From NCBI RefSeq assembly GCF_900142965.1, contig NZ_FRCQ01000009.1, positions 149,986 to 213,985 on the forward strand: DNA of 64,000 nt, given 5' to 3'. Of this stretch, positions 55,891 to 64,000 are shown one piece after another (positions within the stretch are counted from its first letter, which is position 1; every line of letters starts with the position of its first letter). The notes under the pieces were generated by a model. That model was not told where the DNA came from. It made no database searches and saw nothing but the letters and a program-made list of their open reading frames with translations. A program made the position numbers and the translations under genes. Source of the DNA: Rhizobacter sp. OV335 (lineage in GTDB: Bacteria; Pseudomonadota; Gammaproteobacteria; Burkholderiales; Burkholderiaceae_C).

Positions 55891-56661
55891 TCACTGCGCC
55901 GTCCAGCCGCCGTCGACCGCCCAGGCCACGCCGCGCACGTTGTCGGCAGCGGCCGAGCACAGGAACACCGCCAGCTCGCCCAGCTGCTGCGGCGTGACGA
56001 ACTGCAGCGACGGCTGCTTCTCGCCCAGCAGCTCGCGCGAGGCCTGCTCCACCGCAATGCCTTCGCGCGCGGCCCGGTCGTCGATCTGCTTCTGCACCAG
56101 CGGCGTCAGCACCCAGCCCGGGCAGATCGCGTTCGACGTGATGCCGGTCTGCGCGGTCTCCAGCGCGATCGACTTGGTGAAGCCGACGATGCCGTGCTTG
56201 GCCGCCACGTAGGCCGACTTCTGCGCCGACGCCACCAACCCGTGCGCCGACGCGATGTTGATGATGCGGCCCCAGTTGCGCGCCCGCATGCCGGGGACTG
56301 CCAGCCGCGTGGTGTGGAAGGCCGAGCTGAGGTTGATCGCGATGATCGCGTCCCACTTGGCGGCGGGAAACTCCTCGACCGCGGCCACGTGCTGGATGCC
56401 GGCGTTGTTGACCAGGATGTCGACGCCACCGAACTCGGACTGCGCGTAGGTCATCATCGCCTCGATCTCGGCCGGTTTGCTCATGTCGGCCCCGTGGTAG
56501 CCGGCCTTCACGCCGAGCGCGGCCACCTCGGCGCGCGCCGCCTCGAATTCGCCGAAGCCGTTGAGCACCACGTTGGCGCCCTGGCGCGCCAGGCACAGCG
56601 CGATGCCGTGGCCGATGCCGCTGGTGGAGCCGGTGACGAGGGCGGTTTTTCCTTTGAGCAC
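55891..56661 (-). CDS. hbdH: 3-hydroxybutyrate dehydrogenase
   Basis: A 256-residue short-chain dehydrogenase closely resembling bacterial 3-hydroxybutyrate dehydrogenases, which interconvert 3-hydroxybutyrate and acetoacetate with NAD in PHB use. It shows TGSTSGIGHGIA (cofactor), NNAGIQHV, the catalytic Ser-Tyr-Lys in IINIASAHG and SAYVAAKHG, and NAICPGWVLTPLVQKQI. The GTG at 56661 has GGAGG 8 nt upstream and gives the typical MLKGKTALVTG start; an ATG at 56691 has no such site. It is divergent from the hydrolase gene. Confidence 0.92.
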   Translation of the reverse strand: MLKGKTALVTGSTSGIGHGIALCLARQGANVVLNGFGEFEAARAEVAALGVKAGYHGADMSKPAEIEAMMTYAQSEFGGVDILVNNAGIQHVAAVEEFPAAKWDAIIAINLSSAFHTTRLAVPGMRARNWGRIINIASAHGLVASAQKSAYVAAKHGIVGFTKSIALETAQTGITSNAICPGWVLTPLVQKQIDDRAAREGIAVEQASRELLGEKQPSLQFVTPQQLGELAVFLCSAAADNVRGVAWAVDGGWTAQ

Positions 56662-56713
56662 GGTGGAGACCTCCAGGTTGATACAGTCCATTATCGAAGA
56701 GGAAGCCCGGCCC

Positions 56714-57577
56714 ATGCATGAACCCCGCCTGAACCACGTGCAATGCCTCGACACCCGCGGCCTGCATCGCATGGCCTGGTGGGAGTGGGGCGATGCCGGC
56801 AACCCGCGCGTGCTGGTCTGCGTGCACGGCCTGTCGCGCCAGGGCCGCGATTTCGACACCTTCGCGCAGGCGATGCAGGGCGACTACCGCGTGGTGTGCC
56901 CCGATGTCGTCGGGCGCGGCGAATCCGACCGCCTCGCCGACCCGATGGGCTACCAGATCCCCGCCTACGTGGCCGACATGGTCACGCTGCTCGCGCGCTT
57001 GAACGCCGGCACGGTGCACTGGGTCGGCACCTCGATGGGCGGGCTGATCGGGCTGGGCCTCGCGGCGCTGAAGAATTCGCCGGTGTCGAAGCTGGTGCTC
57101 AACGACGTCGGCCCGAGCATCGAGCCGGCCGCGCTGGCGCGCATCGGCACCTACCTCGGCCTGCCGGCGCGCTGGCGCAGCCTGGAAGAAGCCGCTGACG
57201 CGCTGTGGAGCATCTCGCAGGGCTTCGGGCCGCACACCCGCGAGCAGTGGCTGGCGCTGACGCGGCCGATGCTGCGCGCCGACACCGATGGCTTCGTGCC
57301 GCACTACGACCCACAGATCGCGCTGCCGTTCCGCGCGATCACGCCCGAGGCGGCGCGCGCCGGAGAGGCTGTCCTGTGGGGCATGTACGACGCCATCGCG
57401 TGCCCGACGCTGCTGCTGCGCGGCGCCGATTCCGACCTGCTGACCCGCGCCACTGCGCAGGCGATGACGCAACGCGGCCCGCGCGCGCTGCTGCGCGAAT
57501 TCGACGGCGTCGGCCATGCGCCGATGCTGACCTCGCCCGATCAGATCGCGGCCGTCCGGGAGTTTCTGCTGGCGTGA
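56714..57577 (+). CDS. Alpha/beta hydrolase
   Basis: A 287-residue alpha/beta-hydrolase. Motifs: LVCVHGLSRQGRDFD (oxyanion HG), VVGRGESD, nucleophile Ser in WVGTSMGGLIGL, and the last His in FDGVGHAPML with LRGADSDLLT carrying the acid. A lipase/esterase or C-C bond hydrolase is possible; position beside hbdH might point to PHB or ester metabolism but this is weak. It overlaps the relA start (GTGA), so the two are coupled. Confidence 0.85.
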   Translation: MHEPRLNHVQCLDTRGLHRMAWWEWGDAGNPRVLVCVHGLSRQGRDFDTFAQAMQGDYRVVCPDVVGRGESDRLADPMGYQIPAYVADMVTLLARLNAGTVHWVGTSMGGLIGLGLAALKNSPVSKLVLNDVGPSIEPAALARIGTYLGLPARWRSLEEAADALWSISQGFGPHTREQWLALTRPMLRADTDGFVPHYDPQIALPFRAITPEAARAGEAVLWGMYDAIACPTLLLRGADSDLLTRATAQAMTQRGPRALLREFDGVGHAPMLTSPDQIAAVREFLLA

Positions 57578-59847
57578 AGACCGGACTGCTCGACACCCAC
57601 CAGGACGCCGCCCCGATCGTCCAACTGGCCGCCGATACGCCAGGCGAGACGGGCCGCGACAGCGAGGCCGCGCAGCTCGCGCGCGCACGCGCCTTCGCCG
57701 AGCCGCTGCTCGACGGACAGCTGCTCGACACCGGAGAAGACGCGCTGGTGCATGCCGACGGCGTCGCCGCGATCCTGCAGGGCATCGGCGCCGCGCCGTC
57801 GATGCGCGCCGCCGCCTACCTGGTCTATGCCAGCGATTTCCTCAGCAAGCCGGAAGAGGTCGTCAGCAAGGCCTTCGGCGCGTCGTACGCGAGCCTGGTG
57901 CTGCACACCCGCAAGCTGGTGCAGATCCAGCGCGCCGCGCGCGAGGCCCGGGTGCATGCCGAGCAGCGCGCCGAGCAGACCGAGCGGGTGCGCAAGATGC
58001 TGCTCGCGTTCTCGCGCGATCTGCGCGTCGTGCTGCTGCGGCTGGCCTCGCGGCTGCAGACGCTGCGGCACTTCGCGAGCAGCAAGCAGCCGTGCCCGGT
58101 GGTGCTGGCGCGCGAGTCGCTGCAGGTGTTCGCGCCGCTCGCCAACCGGCTGGGCATCTGGCAGATCAAGTGGGAGATGGAAGACCTGTCGTTCCGTTTC
58201 CTGGAGCCGGTGCAGTACAAGAACGTCGCACGCCTGCTCGACGAGAAGCGCGTCGAGCGCGAGCACGGCGTCGAGGCCTTCCGCTGCCGGCTCGGCGACG
58301 CGCTGGCCGCCGCCGGGCTGCGTGCCGAGGTGCAGGGCCGGCCCAAGCACCTGTACAGCATCTGGAAAAAGATGCGCGGCAAGGGCCTCGACATCGACCG
58401 CGTGTTCGACGTGCGCGCGATGCGCGTGATCGTCGCCGACGTGCCCGACTGCTATGCGGTGCTGAGCCGGGTGCACGAGCTGTGGCCGCCGGTGCCGGGC
58501 GAGTTCGACGACTACATCGCGCGGCCCAAGGTCAACGGCTATCAGTCGCTGCACACCGTGGTGCAGGACGAGCAGGGGCGGGCGGTCGAGGTGCAGATCC
58601 GCACGCGGGCGATGCACGAGCACGCGGAGCACGGCGTCGCCGCGCACTGGGCCTACAAGGAGGCCGGCACCAAGGGCTATGCCGGTGTCAGCGCGAGCGG
58701 CGATTTCGACGCGCAGGTGGCCGAGGCGCGCAAGGCAGTGCTGCGGCAGCTGCTGGCGTGGGAGCGCGAGTTCATCGAGCGCGACGACGAAGGCGGCACC
58801 GAGCAGCGCAGCGAGCGCGTGGCGCCCGGCGCGGTGTTCGACGACCGCATCTACGTCTTCACGCCCGATGCCGCGGTGATCGAGCTGCCGGCCGGCGCGA
58901 CGCCGATCGACTTCGCGTACACCGTGCACACCGACCTCGGCCACCGCTGCCGCGGCGCCAAGGTCGACGGCACGATGGTGCCGCTGAACACCCGGCTGCA
59001 AAGCGGCCAGACCGTCGAGGTGACGACGATCAAGGAGGGCGGGCCGTCGCTCGACTGGCTGAACGACAACCTGGGCTACCTGCAGAGCTCGCGCTCGAAG
59101 GCCAAGGTGCGGGCCTGGTTCAACGCGCTGGCGCTGCGCGACACCATCGCGCGCGGCCGCGAGGCGGTCGAGAAGCTGCTGCAGCGCGAGGGCAAGACCT
59201 CGATGAAGCTCGACGACCTGGCGGCCCAGCTCGGCTTCCGCCATGCCGAGGCGCTGTTCGAGGTGGTTGGCAAGGACGAGTTCTCGCTGCGCAACATCGA
59301 GGCGCTGCTGCGCCCGCCGGAACCGCAGCCCGACCCCGATGCGGTGATCACGCAGCGCCTGACGCGCCCCGAGGGCGAGGCGCCGAAGGGCGGCGTGCTG
59401 GTGGTGGGGGTCGAATCGCTGCTGACCAGCCTGTCGCGCTGCTGCCGGCCGGCGCCGCCGGACCCGATCGGCGGCTACGTGACGCGCGGGCGCGGCGTGG
59501 CCATCCACCGTGCCGATTGCAGCAACTTCCGGCAGATGGCCGCGCGTAGCCCCGAGCGCGTGATCTCGGTCGCCTGGGGTGATCGGCGCGGCGACAAGCC
59601 TGCGCTGTACCCGGTCGACGTGCTGGTCGAGGCGGCCGACCGGCAGGGCCTGCTGCGCGACATCTCCGAGGTGTTCGCGAAGGAGAAGATGAACGTGACC
59701 GGCGTCAACACGCAGTCGGTGAAGGACGTGCGCGGCGGCACCGCGTGGATGACCTTCACCGTCGAGGTCGCCGATTCGGCGCGGCTGAACCAGGTGCTGG
59801 CCGCGGTGGACCGCATCGGCGGCGTGCGAAGTGCACGCCGGAAATGA
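57574..59847 (+). CDS. relA: GTP pyrophosphokinase RelA
   Basis: A 757-residue RelA/SpoT-family enzyme making (p)ppGpp in the stringent response. Order: HD-like domain (about 50-195) without the metal-binding HD pair (AYLVYASDFL in its place), so it cannot hydrolyse ppGpp; synthetase domain (about 235-395) with HLYSIWKKMRGKGLDIDRVFDVRAMRVI, EFDDYIARPKVNGYQSLHTVV; TGS domain (about 425-490), helical and zinc-finger/ridge region with LTSLSRCCRPAPPDPIGGYVTRGRG, and C-terminal ACT/RRM (about 685-757). It starts with GTG in the hydrolase stop. Confidence 0.95.
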   Translation: MKTGLLDTHQDAAPIVQLAADTPGETGRDSEAAQLARARAFAEPLLDGQLLDTGEDALVHADGVAAILQGIGAAPSMRAAAYLVYASDFLSKPEEVVSKAFGASYASLVLHTRKLVQIQRAAREARVHAEQRAEQTERVRKMLLAFSRDLRVVLLRLASRLQTLRHFASSKQPCPVVLARESLQVFAPLANRLGIWQIKWEMEDLSFRFLEPVQYKNVARLLDEKRVEREHGVEAFRCRLGDALAAAGLRAEVQGRPKHLYSIWKKMRGKGLDIDRVFDVRAMRVIVADVPDCYAVLSRVHELWPPVPGEFDDYIARPKVNGYQSLHTVVQDEQGRAVEVQIRTRAMHEHAEHGVAAHWAYKEAGTKGYAGVSASGDFDAQVAEARKAVLRQLLAWEREFIERDDEGGTEQRSERVAPGAVFDDRIYVFTPDAAVIELPAGATPIDFAYTVHTDLGHRCRGAKVDGTMVPLNTRLQSGQTVEVTTIKEGGPSLDWLNDNLGYLQSSRSKAKVRAWFNALALRDTIARGREAVEKLLQREGKTSMKLDDLAAQLGFRHAEALFEVVGKDEFSLRNIEALLRPPEPQPDPDAVITQRLTRPEGEAPKGGVLVVGVESLLTSLSRCCRPAPPDPIGGYVTRGRGVAIHRADCSNFRQMAARSPERVISVAWGDRRGDKPALYPVDVLVEAADRQGLLRDISEVFAKEKMNVTGVNTQSVKDVRGGTAWMTFTVEVADSARLNQVLAAVDRIGGVRSARRK

Positions 59848-59915
59848 GCCGGGCCGTGAAGAAAATTTCGGCCTTGACCAGATCCCGAAAAAAGGGATGC
59901 TATAGTCATGGACTC

Positions 59916-59990
59916 GGGCGATTAGCTCAGTGGTAGAGCGCCTCTTTGACGTGGAGGATGTCGGGAGTTCGACCCTCTCATCGCCCACCA
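59916..59990 (+). tRNA. tRNA-Val (anticodon GAC)
   Basis: A 75-nt tRNA with CCA encoded. Acceptor GGGCGAT/ATCGCCC, D-stem GCTC/GAGC, anticodon stem CCTCT/GGAGG with loop TTGACGT giving anticodon GAC (codon GUC), T-arm GGGAG-TTCGACC-CTCTC. A TATAGT -10 box with extended TG lies 10 nt upstream; TTGACC lies 21 nt before it, too far to be an ideal -35. The tRNA is followed by a strong terminator. Confidence 0.95.
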
Positions 59991-60005
59991 AAACGTCTGG
60001 AAACC

Positions 60006-60037
60006 AGGGCCTGTTCCGAAAGGGACAGGCCCTTTTT
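60006..60037 (+). terminator. Rho-independent terminator after tRNA-Val
   Basis: AGGGCCTGTTCC-GAAA-GGGACAGGCCCT forms a 12-bp stem with one G-T pair and a GAAA tetraloop, followed by TTTTT. It ends 16-47 nt after the tRNA. Confidence 0.93.
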
Positions 60038-60058
60038 CTATGCTCCAGGAGATCCTCG

Positions 60059-60376
60059 ATGGAGATGACCCCGCGCCGCCGCGAGCTGATCGAAGCGCAC
60101 GTCGCCGACACCCGCGCGCAGATGACCGAGCTGGCGTTCGAGCTGAACGACCTGGTGCGCTTCGCGCTGTCGGCCGCCAAGCCCAAGGGCAACAAGCTCT
60201 ACTACCCGATGGACCCGGTGAACGAGGGCATCCGCAACTGGAAAGACCTGCAGCGCAAGCTCGCGAAGCTCACGGCGCGCGTCGACCAGGGTGTCGCACG
60301 GCTGGGCGTGCAGCCCTTCGATCCGGAGGCGCCGGCGCAGGGCGATGTCGAATCCTCGCAAGCTGGATCGTCGTAG
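60059..60376 (+). CDS. Small conserved-looking hypothetical protein
   Basis: A 105-residue protein I do not recognise. It is highly charged and mostly helical (RRRELIEAHVADTRAQMTEL, NWKDLQRKLAKLTARVDQGVARLG), so it could form a coiled coil. AGGAG lies 7 nt before ATG 60059, a good start. G/C third positions match the core genome. Its last dozen codons run into the truncated SRPBCC gene, so the C-terminus (QGDVESSQAGSS) may not be the original one. Confidence 0.75.
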   Translation: MEMTPRRRELIEAHVADTRAQMTELAFELNDLVRFALSAAKPKGNKLYYPMDPVNEGIRNWKDLQRKLAKLTARVDQGVARLGVQPFDPEAPAQGDVESSQAGSS

Positions 60377-60689
60377 CCTGGAGGGACGGCGCATTCGCTT
60401 CCTGACCCCGAGCGGCGAGGGCGTGATCTCGGAGATCGCCGAGAACCGACCGAACGAGTTCATTTCGATCCGACATCTCGGCTACATCGCCGACGGGGTT
60501 GAAGACACCGGCAGCGAAGCCATCCGCGCCTGGGCGCCAGCGTACGAGAACTACACCTTCACGGCCACGCCGCAGGGAACGAGGCTCACGGTGGACCAGG
60601 ACATGACGGACGAATTCGAGAGCATGGTGGAAACCTGGCCGAAGGCACTGGGAGCACTGAAGGCGCTGTGCGAGAAGCGCGTTCGGTGA
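60345..60689 (+). pseudogene. 5'-truncated SRPBCC (AHSA1-like) domain gene
   Basis: The open frame encodes the last two thirds of a small SRPBCC protein: from IRFLTPSGEGVISEIAENRPNEFISI through DGVEDTGSEAIRAWAPAYENY to ETWPKALGALKALCEK. Full-length relatives are about 150 residues and begin with a strand and helix (TxxINAPxxxVW) that is wholly absent; homology begins at about 60387, some 10 nt after the stop of the preceding gene. The remaining 114-residue frame from ATG 60345 might still be translated but would lack half the ligand cavity. Confidence 0.75.
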
Positions 60690-60798
60690 CGGTAAACCTC
60701 TGGCTCCATCAGCCTGAACGGTCTTTCGGTTGAACGAGGTGTTCTTCCGCTCGTTGCCGGTCGCGTGAGTTCATGCGCCGGCACTGAAGGGCGGCAAT

Positions 60799-60820
60799 CG
60801 ACCCCTTGCCGTCGTTCGAC
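60799..60820 (+). repeat. Degenerate 22-bp interspersed repeat, copy 1
   Basis: This stretch matches 62265-62286 at 18 of 22 positions, with the shared core GTCGTTC. Both copies lie in noncoding parts of the gene-poor region. It may be a relic of a longer dispersed intergenic repeat. Confidence 0.45.
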
Positions 60821-60878
60821 GCCTCGTTTTCAAAGCCGCAAAGCTGCCAGCCGCCGCCAGATCCTCCTGATGGCAAGG

Positions 60879-61349
60879 TTAGGTCTCCCGCGGGTCAAGC
60901 GCCTTGAACGGGGCAAAGTGCCAGAGGATGAACGCTATGCCGAGACCGATGAGAGAGCCCAGGCCCCACATGACCTTCGCGGTGCGGAAAACAGGCGCCT
61001 GCGACTCTTGGGAGGCGACTATTTTTCCGTCAAACTCAGCGGCGACGATCCAACGCCCACCCAAGAGGCCGACATCTTGCAGCCACACACGAAGTAGCGC
61101 GCCCTTACGCGGAATGGGCAACTCGCAGAGCTTTGGCGCCTCAATGCACTGCACCCGGACTTCACCAAAGGCAGGGGTTTGTAGAAAGAGGTAATCCACG
61201 CCCTTTAATCTTGATCGAGTAGCGAGGGCGGTCGTCTCTACTGCTTTGGAGAGTTGTAGGCGTGAGGGCAAGAGCAGCCAACTGGCGGCGAAAAAAATGG
61301 CTGCCGGTACTGCGATCCAACGGGCAATTGTGAAGCGAAGATCCGTCAT
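60879..61349 (-). CDS. Hypothetical two-helix membrane protein
   Basis: A 156-residue protein not recognised. One hydrophobic helix near the N-terminus (about 10-28), a soluble, presumably periplasmic middle (30-122) with two cysteines (CIEAPKLCEL, 68 and 75) that could form a disulfide, and a second helix (about 126-146) ending in a short basic tail. Third-position G/C is lower than in the core genes. It is isolated in the gene-poor region; the ATG at 61349 fits the membrane helix. Confidence 0.7.
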   Translation of the reverse strand: MTDLRFTIARWIAVPAAIFFAASWLLLPSRLQLSKAVETTALATRSRLKGVDYLFLQTPAFGEVRVQCIEAPKLCELPIPRKGALLRVWLQDVGLLGGRWIVAAEFDGKIVASQESQAPVFRTAKVMWGLGSLIGLGIAFILWHFAPFKALDPRET

Positions 61350-61703
61350 GAAGTCTTACGTTTGGCTCAAGAGGCTGAGCGCGTGCGAGTCGCCCCGCAG
61401 ACGGAATTTATCTGCATTTCCGATTGCGCGGACGTCTGGTCGGCGGCGGCCAGTGTTGACACCTGCCGCCCTTCGCCCGGGCCCGAAAACTCCTGCTCCG
61501 CCACGCTGCTTGTTGCATCGTAGCCTCTCACAGCGTTACCCGGGAACAAACGCTGCCGAAGGACGGCTTGTGGCCGGCTTCAGCCGTTCGCCCGCTCGAG
61601 CTGGCAGGCGCTGGCCGACCTTGAGCTGTCGTACGCGAGGCTGAGGTCGACGACCACAAGCCGGACGATCGCACGCCTGCGTGAAGCCTGGAGCCAGAAT
61701 CGT
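61350..61703. other. 354-bp gap without a recognised gene
   Basis: Only short frames without motifs are open here. No tRNA, hairpin terminator, integron attC-type core site or IS end was recognised. The sequence is moderately GC-rich and looks like decayed DNA. Confidence 0.5.
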
Positions 61704-62018
61704 CTATCCCTGACAGGCGACTGGTATCGACGGTTGGCTGACCTCGTTCGATGTAGGTAGCAATGGGGGCACGGTATCGGGCGCACTAAGCCTGAACCCC
61801 TTTTGCTGGCAAGCGGCAATGCATTGATGCAATCGCTGCGTGTCTTCAGGCGAAAGTTTTCCCCGATGGACCGCACAACCGGCTACTTGCTTCGTTTCGT
61901 CTTTGACGAGCAAATAGCTGTTCCATTCGCCGCAGCCTCCGACCGCATTCACTGCGAACATGAGCACTGCAGCCCGCGCGAACCGTGACATTCTTTTGGG
62001 AACATGCTGTGTGTTCAA
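61704..62018 (-). CDS. Small putative lipoprotein
   Basis: A 104-residue protein not recognised. A signal sequence ends in a lipobox (AVGGC, Cys29), after which the mature 75 residues contain three further cysteines (GCAVHRG, QCIAAC). A TTG at 62018 preceded by GGGAG is the likely start; an ATG nine codons later also gives a normal lipoprotein signal but has no ribosome site. It is isolated and lower in third-position G/C than the core genes. Confidence 0.6.
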   Translation of the reverse strand: MNTQHVPKRMSRFARAAVLMFAVNAVGGCGEWNSYLLVKDETKQVAGCAVHRGKLSPEDTQRLHQCIAACQQKGFRLSAPDTVPPLLPTSNEVSQPSIPVACQG

Positions 62019-62324
62019 CTGAGACTCCCACGAGGCACAACGCTTTTTTTGGATTGACCGGACTGCGCCGGTGAGGTGCTTGACCCGAGCGCTTCAGCGT
62101 GCCCATAGAGGCGACTCTTCTGAGTTTCCGAAACGAGGACCTGATTCACAAAGCTCCCGCTTGAATGGTTTCGCCGCAAGCATCCTGCCCGAAAGCCGTC
62201 AGTCACGACCGGCTGGTCATGGCCGACTGTTGCCGGTCGGCCGCGGTGCCTGTTCGCCTGTAGGCGACCCGTTGCGGTCGTTCAAGCCCTTCGATTCGAC
62301 TCGGCGAAGCCGCCGTTGAGCAGC
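62019..62324. other. 306-bp gap without a recognised gene
   Basis: It contains an 8-bp inverted repeat (CGACCGGC at 62206-62213, GCCGGTCG at 62232-62239) and the second copy of the degenerate 22-bp repeat (62265-62286). No coding sequence is supported. Confidence 0.5.
62265..62286 (+). repeat. Degenerate 22-bp interspersed repeat, copy 2
   Basis: Partner of 60799-60820 (18 of 22 identical), same orientation, about 1.47 kb away. Confidence 0.45.
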
Positions 62325-62699
62325 TCATTCGCCTTTCAAAGCGAAGGACGCACGAGTTGCCGCGACGCTTGCTCGCAGATCACGCAGCATCGGAAGGACC
62401 GCCACGAAGTTGCGAACCAGATCGCGTTCGCTCATCACCGGCAGAGGAAACCTGATCTGATAAACACCCCATCTGGTCGCAGACGCGCTGGATATCTCGC
62501 GGACCTCCGGCCCTGAGGACTCCCATGCGATGCCAGCTTGCCAGCCGTCAGGATCGACGACGAAGAGGTCGCCATTGACCTTGGGCCACGGGCCAGGCCA
62601 TGGGACGCCAACATAGCCAAGCGCCCAGCCGTCAAGCAGCGATCCTTCGATCAGCTTGGCTGCGTCGTATGCATCTTCAATGTGTCGAGTGGACAACAT
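62325..62699 (-). CDS. Hypothetical protein next to an IS element
   Basis: A 124-residue soluble protein I do not recognise, with many tryptophans and a globular look (SLLDGWALGYVGVPWPGPWP, GDLFVVDPDGWQAGIAWESSG, WGVYQIRFPLP, LVRNFVAVLPMLRDLR). ATG 62699 is taken as start. The frame stays open to 62744, but that part lies in the terminal repeat of the IS. The IS end is only about 34 bp upstream of the ATG, so the native promoter, and perhaps N-terminal codons, have been lost or replaced; IS transcription runs toward it. Confidence 0.65.
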   Translation of the reverse strand: MLSTRHIEDAYDAAKLIEGSLLDGWALGYVGVPWPGPWPKVNGDLFVVDPDGWQAGIAWESSGPEVREISSASATRWGVYQIRFPLPVMSERDLVRNFVAVLPMLRDLRASVAATRASFALKGE

Positions 62700-62783
62700 A
62701 TGCCTGCGGCGACTAGCCGAATCCTCGAAGTCTGTCGTGGTCAAACCATTTCGGACACGTCAATGAGTTGGGTGGGTTGAATC

Positions 62784-63997
<1,214 letters not shown>

Positions 63998-64000
63998 TCA

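Noticed and set aside
59874..59906. TTGACC / TATAGT as a complete tRNA-Val promoter
   Set aside because: The spacer is 21 nt, too long for a normal promoter; only the extended -10 looks sound.
61350..61876. Short minus-strand frames in the accessory gap
   Set aside because: No ribosome site, motif or consistent codon bias.
60690..62744. Integron cassette array (small unrelated same-strand genes with spacers)
   Set aside because: No paired RYYYAAC / GTTRRRY core sites or attC-like folded sites were found in the two longest spacers, and no integron integrase is present.

Overview
The window is high-GC, densely packed chromosome whose proteins look like those of Burkholderiales in the Rubrivivax/Methylibium/Leptothrix neighbourhood. 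Evidence for this is the AlaA-hom-thrC and mobB-moeA-moaD-moaE gene orders, PEP-CTERM proteins, the OmpR/EnvZ pair and strong G/C bias at third codon positions. No species can be named from the sequence alone. About sixty genes are supported. Most are core metabolism with tight ATGA/GTGA overlaps.

Layout. 1-2171: 5' end of a PhoH-family gene (cut by the window edge), bcp peroxiredoxin, a Mth938-like gene and one uncertain ORF. 2271-11850: a plus-strand run, alaA, hom, thrC, four molybdenum-cofactor genes, fluC/crcB and clpB, the last behind a good sigma-32-type heat-shock promoter. 11857-18733: the NAD de novo genes (nadB; nadC-nadA) and a small ComFB protein, bracketed by two divergent paralogues that each join an unrecognised N-terminal domain to a Roadblock/LC7-like C-terminus. 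18830-22697: an AraC/MFS pair, then a compositionally different HipA-like kinase + DUF3037 gene pair. 22701-30743: a seven-gene minus-strand operon (ABC permease, binding protein and ATPase; enolase-superfamily enzyme; Gfo/Idh/MocA oxidoreductase; DUF993 aldolase-like; sugar-phosphate isomerase-like) under a TetR regulator, with matching operator-like sites at both tetR and the operon.

30783-38363: a secreted cysteine-rich lipoprotein, a ThDP enzyme, regulators (AraC, Lrp), GNAT, EamA and rraA. 38438-44991: Fic, serB, mfd, ispD and ispF. 44981-48708: three tandem HAF-repeat PEP-CTERM paralogues. 48845-52346: a metallophosphoesterase and an EnvZ/OmpR-like pair split by a 407-bp gap holding a long interrupted palindrome. 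52537-55869: DUF1800, DUF1501 and SIMPL genes. 55891-59847: 3-hydroxybutyrate dehydrogenase, an alpha/beta hydrolase and relA.

From tRNA-Val (59916) onward the sequence changes: a small conserved gene, a 5'-truncated SRPBCC gene, sparse small lower-GC genes separated by long noncoding stretches with a degenerate repeat, and an IS3-family element reaching the window end. This looks like a decaying accessory region. The best candidates for undescribed biology are the two Roadblock paralogues, the HipA-like/DUF3037 pair, the TetR-controlled catabolic operon, and the lipoprotein with a fungal TOS1/DUF2401-like signature.
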